Below, piece by piece: positions 18,438 to 26,836 of a DNA stretch of 64,000 nucleotides. The stretch is from Iocasia fonsfrigidae (lineage in GTDB: Bacteria; Bacillota; Halanaerobiia; Halanaerobiales; DTU029): positions 972,137 to 1,036,136 of the forward strand of contig NZ_CP046640.1 in NCBI RefSeq assembly GCF_017751145.1, in the 5' to 3' direction. The notes under the pieces are model-generated. The model ran no database searches. It was not told the DNA's origin and saw only the letters and a program-made list of their open reading frames with translations. A program made the position numbers and the translations under genes. Numbering within the stretch: the stretch's first letter is position 1; each line of letters begins with the position of its first letter.

Positions 18438-18496
18438 AATTCTTAGTTTGATTACAGATATCAATTTGTTTAAGTTTTTGATAAGAGTTGAGTTTT

Positions 18497-18630
18497 GTGG
18501 ATAACATTGAAGACCGACAAATATATTTGTCTGGTTAATAGTTTATTGATTAACTATATGTAATAAATAGTTTGAGTTAAAAAAGCTGATGTACTTGATT
18601 AAGTCCGAATAGTCTTTAGGCCGTTTTGTT
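18497..18630. repeat. Dispersed palindromic repeat, family I, copy A
   Basis: It runs from GTGGATAAC to a TTTTGTT end. The core GACAAATATATTTGTC (18516-18531) is a perfect 16-bp palindrome, followed by a conserved TGGTTAATAGTTTATTGATT block. It lies between two co-directional genes of the same cluster. Confidence 0.85.
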
Positions 18631-18647
18631 AAACAGGGAGGTAGACA

Positions 18648-19637
18648 GTGAAGATATGTATTATTGGTTCGGCAGGTCATACAAATTATGTCCTGGATGG
18701 TGTCAGGAGAGATAAAGACTCCAAGATTGTTGGAATTGCTGCTGGTATTCAAGGAGAAGGGATTGATAAACTTACTGAGCAAATAGGGGAACTGGAGGAA
18801 AAACCGGCTGTTTTTGATGACTATCGTGAGATGCTGGAACAGTTGCAACCAGATGTAGTTGCTGTGGCCAGTCATTTCTATCAACAGGCTTCAATTACCC
18901 TGGAGGTATTAAAACGTGGTATTAATGTTTTTGTAGAAAAACCAGTTGCCACTAATCTGTCAGAACTGGCAAGTGTAAAACGCTTTTATCAGCAAAGCAA
19001 TCTACATCTGGCGGCGATGTTTGGTATTAGGTATAAACCCTGCTTTATGACGGCCTGGAAACTTGTTCAGCAGGGAGCGGTTGGAAAAGTGCGATTGATG
19101 AATGCCCAGAAATCTTATAAATTGGGTTCAAGGCCGGAATTCTATAAAAAAAGAGAGACCTATGGTGGTACAATACCATGGGTAGGGAGTCATGCAGTTG
19201 ATTGGTTACACTGGTTTTCAGGGGAAAGATTTGAAACTGTTTATGCAGCCCATTCCAACCAATATAATCAGGGCCATGGTGAGTTAGAGATAAGTGCTCT
19301 GCTTCATTTTAGGCTTACAAATGGGGCTATGGGCTCAGTAAATATTGATTATTTAAGACCGGATACAGCAGGAAGCCATGGTGATGATAGGATCAGAGTT
19401 GCTGGTACTGAAGGGGTTATTGAGGTTTGTGATGAGAGGGTATTTTTAATAAATAGTAAGAAAAAAGGTGTTCAGGAGGTCAGCCTGGAAAATAGTGAGG
19501 GTATTTTTCTTGATTTTTTAAGTCAAGTAAGGGGTAAGGGGAAATGCCTGGTCAGTGCTGAAGATTCATTTTATATAACAGAGGTCTGTTTGAAGGCCAG
19601 AGTAGCTGCAGATGAAAATAGAATTGTAATGCTTTAA
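18648..19637 (+). CDS. Gfo/Idh/MocA family oxidoreductase (third of three)
   Basis: The 329-aa protein starts at GTG 18648 after AGGGAGGT. Residues 1-15 (MKICIIGSAGHTNYVLD) are the nucleotide-binding loop, in which the usual third Gly is replaced. VFVEKPVATNLSEL is the catalytic-face motif, and GGTIPWVGSHAVDWLHWFSG carries the conserved Gly/His helix. It is shorter than the other two paralogs. It may handle the reverse reduction step of a keto intermediate, a common arrangement when a sugar is oxidised, modified and reduced again; this is inference. Confidence 0.85.
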   Translation: MKICIIGSAGHTNYVLDGVRRDKDSKIVGIAAGIQGEGIDKLTEQIGELEEKPAVFDDYREMLEQLQPDVVAVASHFYQQASITLEVLKRGINVFVEKPVATNLSELASVKRFYQQSNLHLAAMFGIRYKPCFMTAWKLVQQGAVGKVRLMNAQKSYKLGSRPEFYKKRETYGGTIPWVGSHAVDWLHWFSGERFETVYAAHSNQYNQGHGELEISALLHFRLTNGAMGSVNIDYLRPDTAGSHGDDRIRVAGTEGVIEVCDERVFLINSKKKGVQEVSLENSEGIFLDFLSQVRGKGKCLVSAEDSFYITEVCLKARVAADENRIVML

Positions 19638-19640
19638 GTG

Positions 19641-19757
19641 TGTGTTCGGAAAGGCATAAATAGGGGATTATATATCCCTGAACGAAGTTAAGGTGTTACC
19701 GTTGAGTGAAGGGATATATAATCCCTGGCGGTATATACTGATACTTTTCGAACAGAC
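19641..19757. repeat. Inverted-repeat element (MITE-like)
   Basis: The outer ends TGTTCGGAAAG and CTTTTCGAACA are complementary apart from one G-T pair. Inside, AGGGATTATATATCCCT (arm at about 19663-19679) and AGGGATATATAATCCCT (about 19707-19723) are exact reverse complements of 17 nt, and each arm is itself nearly palindromic. There is no coding capacity. It could be a non-autonomous mobile element or a processing hairpin between two operon genes. Confidence 0.7.
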
Positions 19758-19790
19758 TCTTTAATTGAAATTGGGATTATGTATGATTTC

Positions 19791-19912
19791 TAAGACCCGA
19801 CAAATATATTTGTCTGGTTAATAGTTTATTGATTAACTATGGACAATAAATAGTTAAGTTAAGAAAGCTGACGTTTTTGATTAAGTTTGGATGGCCATTA
19901 GGCCAATTCTTA
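19791..19912. repeat. Dispersed palindromic repeat, family I, copy B
   Basis: The core palindrome GACAAATATATTTGTC lies at 19799-19814, followed by the same downstream block as copy A. The 5' GTGGATAAC part is degraded. Confidence 0.85.
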
Positions 19913-19963
19913 GTGTAATAATCTTGTCAGTTAAATTAGATTATATTGTTAAGGAGGAAGAGG

Positions 19964-20755
19964 ATGATTGAGCGAAAGGTTGCAGTTATTACAGGTGCTT
20001 CAAGGGGTATTGGGCATGCTGTTGCACTACAGTTAGCCAGAGAGGGTTTTGCTTTGGCTATTTTAGCCCGTTCATCAATAAAAAAAGTAAAAGATAAGAT
20101 TGAAGAGATCAAAAAAACAGGTGTTCCTGTATTTTATTATTCAGGGGATTTATCTTCTGCAGGGGATAGGGATTCTTTTTTAGCGGAAACCTATCAAGAA
20201 TTTGGTCGTCTTGATCTGTTGGTTAATAATGCTGGTGTAGCCCCTAAAGTTAGAAATGATATTTTGGAAACATCAGAGGAAAGTTTTAATTTTGTGTTAA
20301 ATATTAATTTAAAAGGTACATTTTTTCTAACCCAGGCAGTAGCTAAAATAATGCTTAGAGATGTCAAGGCATTTAAGGAAAAAGATAATCTGGAGTATAG
20401 CCCCCGGATAATTAATATATCATCACTTTCTTCATATGCTTCTTCAACAGATAGGAGTGAATACTGTATCTCAAAGGCTGGTATAAGTATGTTAACCAGG
20501 CTTTTTGCTGACCGTTTAGCTGAAGATGGAATATATGTCTATGAAATAAGACCGGGGATTATTTATACTGATATGACCAGTGTTGTCAAGGATAAGTATG
20601 ATAGACTAATTGAAGGGGGTCTTACCCCTATTAAAAGATGGGGTTATCCAGCAGATATAGCTAATGCTGTTTCTGTCCTGTGTTCGAGCAGATTGAGCTT
20701 TTCTACAGGTGAGGTAATTAATGTAGATGGTGGTTTTCATTTGAGGAGGCTGTAA
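19964..20755 (+). CDS. Short-chain dehydrogenase/reductase
   Basis: The start is ATG 19964 (263 aa) behind AAGGAGG; an upstream in-frame codon at 19946 precedes the ribosome site. It is a classical SDR: VITGASRGIGHAVAL (cofactor loop), LVNNAG, NISSLSSYASS with the active-site Ser, YCISK with the catalytic Tyr and Lys, and the C-terminal STGEVINVDGG. It catalyses NAD(P)-dependent alcohol/ketone conversion in the cytoplasm. It is separated from the next gene by 2 bp, so the two are translationally coupled and probably act on linked steps. Confidence 0.93.
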   Translation: MIERKVAVITGASRGIGHAVALQLAREGFALAILARSSIKKVKDKIEEIKKTGVPVFYYSGDLSSAGDRDSFLAETYQEFGRLDLLVNNAGVAPKVRNDILETSEESFNFVLNINLKGTFFLTQAVAKIMLRDVKAFKEKDNLEYSPRIINISSLSSYASSTDRSEYCISKAGISMLTRLFADRLAEDGIYVYEIRPGIIYTDMTSVVKDKYDRLIEGGLTPIKRWGYPADIANAVSVLCSSRLSFSTGEVINVDGGFHLRRL

Positions 20756-20757
20756 AT

Positions 20758-22767
20758 ATGAAAAGGGATGTCATTGAAATTGAGGGTTTTAAAGTAGAGG
20801 TATTTTCCCTCAATACAGCTATAGTAGGTTCAGGTGCTGCCGGGTTTAATGCGGCAGACCGTCTTTTTAATTATGGGCAAAAAGATATTGCTATTATTAC
20901 AGAGGGTCTTAAAATGGGTACCTCCAGGAATACTGGTTCTGATAAACAGACATACTATAAATTGACTTTAGCTGGTAATGAAAATGATTCAGTCTATGAA
21001 ATGGCCAGGACATTATTTAACGGTGGGAGTATGGATGGAGATCTTGCCCTGGTTGAAGCAGCCCTATCAGCACAGTCTTTTTACCATTTAGTAGATATAG
21101 GTGTTCCGTTTCCTCACAATAGATTTGGTGAATTTTTAGGGTATAAGACAGACCATGACCCCAGACAGAGGGCAAGTTCTGCCGGGCCTTTGACTTCGAA
21201 ATTTATGACAGAGAAACTGGAAGAGCAGGTTAGACAGAAGGGTATAAGAATATTTGATGGTTATCAGGTAATTGGAATATTGACAGCTAAGCCAGAAGCT
21301 CATGAAAAAAGAGCAATTGGGCTGTTGGCTTTAAATATTAATAAACTAGCTGATCAAGATCATAGGTATGTACTATTTAACTGTACTAATATTGTTTATG
21401 CTACTGGTGGACCGGCTGGGATTTATGCCAGTTCAGTTTATCCTGAGAGTCAGACAGGTGCTTCAGGACTTGCTTTTGAAGCAGGTGTTATGGGTAAAAA
21501 TCTTACAGAATCTCAATATGGTATTGCCTCTGTTAAATTTCGTTGGAATCTATCTGGTACTTATCAGCAGGTTTTACCCAGGTATATTTCAGTTGAGCAG
21601 GACGGCAGTGATGAAAAGGAATTTCTTAATAGTTATTTTGACGACCCTGGAAAAATGCTAGATGCTGTATTTCTAAAGGGTTATCAATGGCCTTTTGATC
21701 CTAAAAAAATAAAGAATTATGCTTCTTCTATTGTAGATATACTGGTTTATAATGAGACTGTTCTTAAAGGAAGAAAAGTCTATCTTGATTTTAGGCATAA
21801 TCCCGGCTGGGCCAGTAGGGATGGTGAATTAGACTTCTCCCTTTTAGGTAAAGAGGCTTATCAGTATCTGGAAAACTCCGCGGCCCTTTTTGGTAGGCCA
21901 ATTGACAGGCTTGCCCAGATGAATCAACCAGCTGTAGACCTTTATCAGGAAAACGGGATAGACTTAAGGGATGAGTATCTGGAGATTGCAGTTTCTGCCC
22001 AACACAATAATGGTGGATTATCTGCTAATATCTGGTGGGAAAGCAATGTAAAACATTTCTTTCCGGTAGGAGAGGTTAATGGGAGTCATGGTGTTTATCG
22101 GCCCGGGGGAACTGCACTAAATGCTGGTCAGGTAGGTAGTACTAGGGCAGCCCAATATATAGCTGCCAGGTATCAGGAAGAACCATTAAATAAGCAGCAA
22201 TTTATTTCCCTGGTTGGGGAACAGGTTATGAATAAGATATCATTAGGTGAAGCCTTTTCTGCCAATACTAGTGGTAGTGGAAATGTACTGGAGATTCGAC
22301 AGGAAATAGGTGAAAGAATGAGCAGTAAAGGGGCCCATATTCGTTCTGCCAGGAAGGCTGCTGAAGGTGCTCTAGAGGCTAAAAAGCAATTGCAGTCACT
22401 GGTAGAAGCAACTGAGTTAGCCGGTATTTACGAACTGCCCCTTGCCTTTCAAAACCATGATCTCTTAATAACCCAGTATGTATATTTATCGGCAATCAAT
22501 GATTATATCGAAAAGGGTGGTAAGAGTAGGGGGTCTTATCTGGTATATGACCCTGAGGGAGAACTACCTTTAACCGGTCTAGCAGAGACCTTCCGCTTTT
22601 CTATAAGTGCTGGTTTGCTAACAGATAAGATTCAAAGGGTATTATATAATAATGGTCAATGTAGGTTTAAATGGGGTGAAGTCAAAGCAATACCACAGGA
22701 AGATAGTTGGTTTGAAAATGTCTGGAACAAATATATGAAACAGGAAATATTTAAAACAGAAAAATAG
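20758..22767 (+). CDS. Fumarate reductase/L-aspartate oxidase-like FAD protein
   Basis: The 669-aa protein starts at ATG 20758, two bases after the SDR stop. N-terminal FAD fold: TAIVGSGAAGFNAADRL. A second FAD-contact region is IVYATGGPAGIYASSVYP, and the C-terminal GGLSANIWWES...FFPVGEVNGSHGVYRPGGTALN block matches the family's conserved GE-x-x-G-x-HG-x-x-R region. The usual Ser-Thr-x-x-Ala-x-Gly-Gly segment is altered to TSRNTGSDKQTYY, so it is not a standard succinate dehydrogenase or fumarate reductase. No FeS subunit is adjacent. It may oxidise or reduce a C-C bond in a sugar-acid intermediate, perhaps exchanging electrons with the OYE-like enzyme. Specific role unknown. Confidence 0.8.
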   Translation: MKRDVIEIEGFKVEVFSLNTAIVGSGAAGFNAADRLFNYGQKDIAIITEGLKMGTSRNTGSDKQTYYKLTLAGNENDSVYEMARTLFNGGSMDGDLALVEAALSAQSFYHLVDIGVPFPHNRFGEFLGYKTDHDPRQRASSAGPLTSKFMTEKLEEQVRQKGIRIFDGYQVIGILTAKPEAHEKRAIGLLALNINKLADQDHRYVLFNCTNIVYATGGPAGIYASSVYPESQTGASGLAFEAGVMGKNLTESQYGIASVKFRWNLSGTYQQVLPRYISVEQDGSDEKEFLNSYFDDPGKMLDAVFLKGYQWPFDPKKIKNYASSIVDILVYNETVLKGRKVYLDFRHNPGWASRDGELDFSLLGKEAYQYLENSAALFGRPIDRLAQMNQPAVDLYQENGIDLRDEYLEIAVSAQHNNGGLSANIWWESNVKHFFPVGEVNGSHGVYRPGGTALNAGQVGSTRAAQYIAARYQEEPLNKQQFISLVGEQVMNKISLGEAFSANTSGSGNVLEIRQEIGERMSSKGAHIRSARKAAEGALEAKKQLQSLVEATELAGIYELPLAFQNHDLLITQYVYLSAINDYIEKGGKSRGSYLVYDPEGELPLTGLAETFRFSISAGLLTDKIQRVLYNNGQCRFKWGEVKAIPQEDSWFENVWNKYMKQEIFKTEK

Positions 22768-22879
22768 CTAAAAAATGCAGGATTTTTAGAGTTAATATAG
22801 AAGTAAATAATTAAAGAATAATAACAAAACTATGTTTTATGATATAAAACATAAATAAATTTTGAGGAGGGTGGATCAA

Positions 22880-23527
22880 ATGATCCCAAAGATTGAAAAT
22901 TTAAAGAGAATTGAAGAAACAGGTATTGTTGCTGTTGTCAGGGCAGAGAATTCAGAACAGGCCTTAAAAATATCAGAGGCTGTCAGGGCCGGTGGTATCC
23001 AGGCAATTGAGATTACCATGACTGTACCAGGTGCGGTAGATGTTATTAAAGAACTGGCTAATACCTATCAGAATAATGAAATATTAATTGGTGCTGGTTC
23101 AGTACTTGACGCTGAGACAGCCCGCGCTTGTTTGCTGGCTGGGGCAGAGTATATTGTATCACCCTGTTTGGATAAGGATACCATTGCTTTATGTAACAGT
23201 TACCAGAAAGCAGTTATGCCTGGGGCTATGAGTGTAACTGAGGTACATAGGGCAATGCAGTATGGCGCCGATGTTGTCAAGGTTTTCCCGGCTACATTAT
23301 TTGGACCTAAAATCATTAAGGCCATTAAAGGACCAATTCCTCAGGCCCCTTTATTACCAACAGGTGGAGTAAGTCTTGATAATGTACATGAATGGATTAA
23401 GGCAGGTAGTTTTGCAGTTGGTGCAGGTAGTGCCTTAACTGCAGGGGCTAAAAAAGGTGACTATGATGAGGTTACTAGAACTGCTAAGGAGTTTATTAAG
23501 AGAATTAAAGAGGCACGAGAAAATTAA
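22880..23527 (+). CDS. eda: 2-dehydro-3-deoxy-phosphogluconate (KDPG) / 4-hydroxy-2-oxoglutarate aldolase
   Basis: ATG 22880 (215 aa) follows GAGGAGGGTGG; the TTG at 22862 lies before it. It is a class I aldolase of the KDPG family: GIVAVVRAE at the start, the catalytic Glu in IEITMTVPG, GAGSVLDAETA, the Schiff-base Lys in DVVKVFPAT, and the phosphate loop LLPTGGVSLDN...GAGSALT. It cleaves KDPG to pyruvate and glyceraldehyde-3-phosphate. Together with the kinase at 24115 it defines the lower end of the cluster's pathway through 2-keto-3-deoxygluconate. Two copies of the palindromic repeat lie between the two genes. Confidence 0.93.
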   Translation: MIPKIENLKRIEETGIVAVVRAENSEQALKISEAVRAGGIQAIEITMTVPGAVDVIKELANTYQNNEILIGAGSVLDAETARACLLAGAEYIVSPCLDKDTIALCNSYQKAVMPGAMSVTEVHRAMQYGADVVKVFPATLFGPKIIKAIKGPIPQAPLLPTGGVSLDNVHEWIKAGSFAVGAGSALTAGAKKGDYDEVTRTAKEFIKRIKEAREN

Positions 23528-23560
23528 GGGTTTTTAAGAAAATTATGCAATTTTCAAATT

Positions 23561-23801
23561 GTGGATAACTTTGAAGACCGACCAGTATATTTACTTACCT
23601 TGTCGTGCACTATGGCGTCCTGCCTTCGTTTACTGTCGAGAAATTGTCTTCCGGCGTCCATGCCTCCAGACAATTTCTAGAGTCGTCCAGCAAATATATT
23701 GGTCTGGTTTATTATGATGAGTAGTTAACTTTGAGTGAAAAGTGGTTCTAAGAAAAAATTAATAATTAGTGATTAAGTCTGGGTGGCGTAGCCATTTTGT
23801 T
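23561..23801. repeat. Dispersed palindromic repeat, family I, copy C (with central insert)
   Basis: The arms GACCAGTATATT (23580-23591) and AATATATTGGTC (23693-23704) correspond to the two halves of the family palindrome. They are separated by ~101 nt containing a nested inverted repeat AGAAATTGTC / GACAATTTCT. Nearly identical to copy E at 36296. Confidence 0.85.
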
Positions 23802-23832
23802 CAAGTTTAGGAAATTATGCAATTTTGAAATT

Positions 23833-24072
23833 GTGGATAACTTTGAAGACCGACAAATATATTTGTTTCCCTTGTCGTGCGCTGCGGTGTCCTACCTCCG
23901 CTTACTGTCGAGAAATTCTCCTTCGGCGTCCTGCCTGCGGATAATTTCTAGAGTCGTCCAACAAATATATTTGTCTGGTTAGTAGTTTGCTGATTAACTA
24001 TGGGTAATAAATAGTTTGAGTTAAGAAAGTTGATGTTTTGATTAAGTCTGGGTGGCGTAGCCATTTTGTTCA
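23833..24072. repeat. Dispersed palindromic repeat, family I, copy D (with central insert)
   Basis: GACAAATATATTTG (23852-23865) and CAAATATATTTGTC (23962-23975) form a perfect 14-bp stem around a 96-nt insert related to that of copy C. Outside the insert the copy is almost identical to copy F at 36567, which lacks the insert. CAAATATATTTG is present on both sides of the insert, as a target duplication would be. Confidence 0.85.
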
Positions 24073-24114
24073 TGTATTTATAAGAAAAGAATTATAAAAG
24101 GAAAGGATGATATT

Positions 24115-25137
24115 ATGTCCAAGAAAGTTGTTACTTTTGGTGAAATTATGCTCAGATTAACCCCACCAGAGTTAAAGAGGATTGTACAGACTGATAGGTT
24201 TAATGTTATCTATGGTGGAGGTGAGGCCAATGTCTCTGTATCGTTGGCTAATTACGGACTAGATGCCTATTTTGCAAGCAAGGTGCCTGAGAATCCTGTA
24301 GGCCAGGCTGCTTTAAATGATTTAAGGCGTTATGGAGTTAATACAGATTATATTGCCCGTGGTGGTGATAGGTTAGGTATTTATTACTGTGAAAATGGAG
24401 CTAGCCAGCGTCCTTCTAATGTTGTTTATGATAGGGCTTATTCAGCTATTGCAGAGGCTTCTGCTGATGATTTTAACTGGGATGAAATATTTGCAGATGC
24501 TGAATGGTTCCATACTACTGGTATTACTCCAGCCTTAAGTGAAAATATGTCTGAGATTACCCTGCAGGCGGTTAAAGCTGCTAAGGAACATGGGGTTAAG
24601 GTGAGTTGTGACCTTAATTACAGGGCCAAATTATGGACTAAAGAGCGCGCTGGACAGGTGATGTCAAAGGTAATGGAATATGTTGATGTATGTATTGCTA
24701 ATGAAGAAGATGCTGAAATGGTTTTCGGCATTAAGAGTGGCTCTGATATTACCGGTGGTGATATTAATGTTGATGGTTTTAAAGATGTTGCCCAACAACT
24801 AATCGACAGATTTGATCTAGAACTTGTAGGCAGTCATTTGAGGATTAGCCATAGTGCTTCAGACAATGACTGGCTGGTTGTCCTTTATGATGGTAGTGAA
24901 TTTGTTAAATCAAATCAATATAGTATTCATATTGTAGATCGAGTAGGTGGAGGAGACTCCTTTGCTGGTGGACTAATATACTCCAGGTTAACCGGTAAGA
25001 GCCTCCAGGAATCTGCTGAATTTGGTGCAGCTGCTTCCTGTCTTAAACAGTCAATCCCTGGAGACTTCAACCAGGTAAGTGTTCAGGAAGTGGAATCCCT
25101 TGCTGGTGGTAATGCCTCTGGTAGGGTAAAAAGATAA
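24115..25137 (+). CDS. kdgK: 2-dehydro-3-deoxygluconate kinase (PfkB family)
   Basis: The 340-aa protein starts at ATG 24115 after GGAAAGGATG. PfkB-family sugar kinase: VTFGEIMLRLTPPE at the start, the substrate loop YGGGEANVSVSLANYG, VSCDLNYRAKLW in the middle, and the catalytic anion hole VDRVGGGDSFAGGLIY with the base Asp. The N-terminus and the RLTPPE signature are typical of KDG kinases, which make KDPG with ATP. It complements the aldolase upstream. The gene ends the cluster, with a strong terminator after it. A role with another 2-keto-3-deoxy sugar acid is possible. Confidence 0.9.
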   Translation: MSKKVVTFGEIMLRLTPPELKRIVQTDRFNVIYGGGEANVSVSLANYGLDAYFASKVPENPVGQAALNDLRRYGVNTDYIARGGDRLGIYYCENGASQRPSNVVYDRAYSAIAEASADDFNWDEIFADAEWFHTTGITPALSENMSEITLQAVKAAKEHGVKVSCDLNYRAKLWTKERAGQVMSKVMEYVDVCIANEEDAEMVFGIKSGSDITGGDINVDGFKDVAQQLIDRFDLELVGSHLRISHSASDNDWLVVLYDGSEFVKSNQYSIHIVDRVGGGDSFAGGLIYSRLTGKSLQESAEFGAAASCLKQSIPGDFNQVSVQEVESLAGGNASGRVKR

Positions 25138-25175
25138 AAAAACATCTACCTTTAAAAAAATATCTCCTCTTTATA

Positions 25176-25213
25176 TTGATGTGTCTGTTTTTAACAGTCA
25201 CATCAATTTTTTT
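25176..25213 (+). terminator. Rho-independent terminator after kdgK
   Basis: TTGATGTG...CTGTT pairs with AACAG...CACATCAA round a short T-rich loop, followed by a run of seven or more T. It closes the sugar-acid cluster. Confidence 0.9.
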
Positions 25214-25252
25214 AATTCTAAGGAAATAATTAATTATATTGCAAATTAACAC

Positions 25253-25281
25253 TTGACATTTTATGCTAAATATTATATTAT
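25253..25281 (+). promoter_or_regulatory. Promoter of the ytfQ-type transporter operon
   Basis: TTGACA (25253-25258), 17 nt, then TATTAT (25276-25281); a TATAAT also lies at 25279-25284. It is followed at once by operator-like palindromes, leaving an unusually long leader of about 420 nt. Confidence 0.7.
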
Positions 25282-25292
25282 AATCATACAAG

Positions 25293-25327
25293 TTGTATGT
25301 ACAATTTAATTGGATCTGTATGTACAA
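25293..25327. promoter_or_regulatory. Two operator-like palindromes TTGTA-N2-TACAA
   Basis: TTGTATGTACAA (25293-25304) and CTGTATGTACAA (25316-25327) are nearly identical and spaced 23 bp centre to centre, about two helical turns, just downstream of the -10 box. The pattern resembles GntR-family operators. No GntR gene lies in the window. Confidence 0.6.
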
Positions 25328-25524
25328 TGATTGGCTGCTGGTTCACTTATTTCTATAAATATAATTTAATAAAAAATATTATAGTTTTTTTAAAATAAAT
25401 TAAAGGCATTTTATAAGTAATTATACCTATTATCGCCCACAATTATTAGAGTATTTTAAATATTATATAATAAAAAATATTAAATAAGAGATTTATGTTG
25501 AAAATTAGATTTTAATAAGATGAG

Positions 25525-25536
25525 TTGTAAGTACAA
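25525..25536. promoter_or_regulatory. Third TTGTA-N2-TACAA site
   Basis: TTGTAAGTACAA lies ~200 bp downstream of the first pair inside the leader. It could serve a looped repressor complex. Otherwise the 25330-25700 leader is AT-rich, with nothing else recognised. Confidence 0.5.
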
Positions 25537-25708
25537 GTTTTTGAGTTTGCATAATCTTTTATTTTTTTCTACAAATCAACAAATTATTCAAAAAATTTTA
25601 AGTTTTAATAAACAAGTAATAATAAAATTTTAGGAAGAAAACAGGTGATTTAGTAGTTGTCTGGTGGTTTTGGTTTTTTAATTTAAAAATGGGGGGATAT
25701 ATTAGATT

Positions 25709-26677
25709 ATGAAAATGTCAAAAGTAATGGTAATGTTTATCTTGCTTATGGTGATCATGGGATTATCGTTAAATGTGATGGCTGCTGATAAAATCGTATT
25801 GGGTTTCTCACAGATAGGTGCTGAAAGTGAATGGAGAACAGCAAATACTGAAGATATCAAACGGGCTGCTGATGAAGACCCAGATATTCAATTAATTTTC
25901 TCTGATGCACAGCAGAAACAGGAAAATCAGCTTAAAGCACTCAGGTCATTTATTGCCCGCGGTGTAGATGTTATTGCTTTTTCACCAGTTGTTGAAACAG
26001 GTTGGGATACAGTATTACAAGAAATTAAGGATGCAGGTATACCTGTTATACTGGTAGATAGAACAGTTACTGCCGATGATTCATATTACGTTACTTACAT
26101 GGGTTCTGATTTTGTGGAAGAAGGCCAAAAAGCAGCAAATTGGTTAATAGAATATATGGAAGAACAGGGTAGAGGTAATGAACAGATAAATATAGTTGAA
26201 CTCCAGGGAACAGTTGGTTCTGCACCTGCTAATGATCGTAAAACAGGTTTTGCTGATGTTATTAAAGACTATCCTAATTATAAGATAATTCGCTCTCAAT
26301 CTGGAGACTTTACCAGGTCAAAAGGGAAAGAAGTTATGGAAGCCTTCTTAAAAGCAGAAGGGGATAATATTGATGTCTTATATTCCCACAATGATGATAT
26401 GGCTATTGGCGCTATTCAGGCTATTGAAGAATATGGTCTAAAACCTGGTAAAGATATTATAATAATTGGTGTTGATGCAGTAAAAGGTGCTTTTGAAGCA
26501 ATGATTCAGGGTAAGATGAATTGCACAGTAGAATGCAGTCCACTTCTTGGAAATCAGTTAATGCAAGCTGCTAAAGATATAATGGCCGGTAAAAAAGTGC
26601 CCGAACATATCAAAACTATAGAAGGTATTTTCCCTCAGGAAGTAGCTTTAGAGGAATATCCAAATAGAAAATATTAA
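25709..26677 (+). CDS. ytfQ: Sugar ABC transporter substrate-binding protein, galactofuranose type (YtfQ-like)
   Basis: The 322-aa protein starts at ATG 25709 after GGGGGG. Residues 1-25 are a signal peptide (MVMFILLMVIMGLSLNVMA). The mature protein follows E. coli YtfQ closely in remembered motifs: VLGFSQIGAESEWR, DAQQKQENQLKALRSF, FSPVVETGW, VVELQGTVGSAPA(ND)RK-type loop, IRSQSGDFTRSKGKEVMEAF and YSHNDDMAIGAIQAI. YtfQ binds galactofuranose. Here the gene leads an importer operon directly before the Leloir genes, which supports a galactose-type ligand. A hairpin without U-tract follows the stop. Confidence 0.9.
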   Translation: MKMSKVMVMFILLMVIMGLSLNVMAADKIVLGFSQIGAESEWRTANTEDIKRAADEDPDIQLIFSDAQQKQENQLKALRSFIARGVDVIAFSPVVETGWDTVLQEIKDAGIPVILVDRTVTADDSYYVTYMGSDFVEEGQKAANWLIEYMEEQGRGNEQINIVELQGTVGSAPANDRKTGFADVIKDYPNYKIIRSQSGDFTRSKGKEVMEAFLKAEGDNIDVLYSHNDDMAIGAIQAIEEYGLKPGKDIIIIGVDAVKGAFEAMIQGKMNCTVECSPLLGNQLMQAAKDIMAGKKVPEHIKTIEGIFPQEVALEEYPNRKY

Positions 26678-26740
26678 TAAATTAATTTAAAGACTATATT
26701 TTAGAGAAACACCTGTTTTCTTTCTATTTTTAATTGAGTA

Positions 26741-26778
26741 TTTCCCCCTTTCTAACAAATGTTAAAGAAAGGGGGAAA
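26741..26778 (+). terminator. Intercistronic hairpin between ytfQ and ytfR
   Basis: TTTCCCCCTTTCT and AGAAAGGGGGAAA form a perfect 13-bp stem with a 12-nt loop. There is no U-run, so it likely protects the upstream message or terminates partially, as seen after tctC. Confidence 0.8.
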
Positions 26779-26836
26779 TGTTATACTGATATTTAAATAA
26801 GAAAGTTCAAATTAGTAATAATAGGGGGAGATGCTG

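Noticed and set aside
23571-23720. CRISPR-like array from the repeated GTCC/GTCG words
   Set aside because: No regular repeat-spacer periodicity; the words belong to the insert of repeat family I and its nested inverted repeat. No cas genes in the window.
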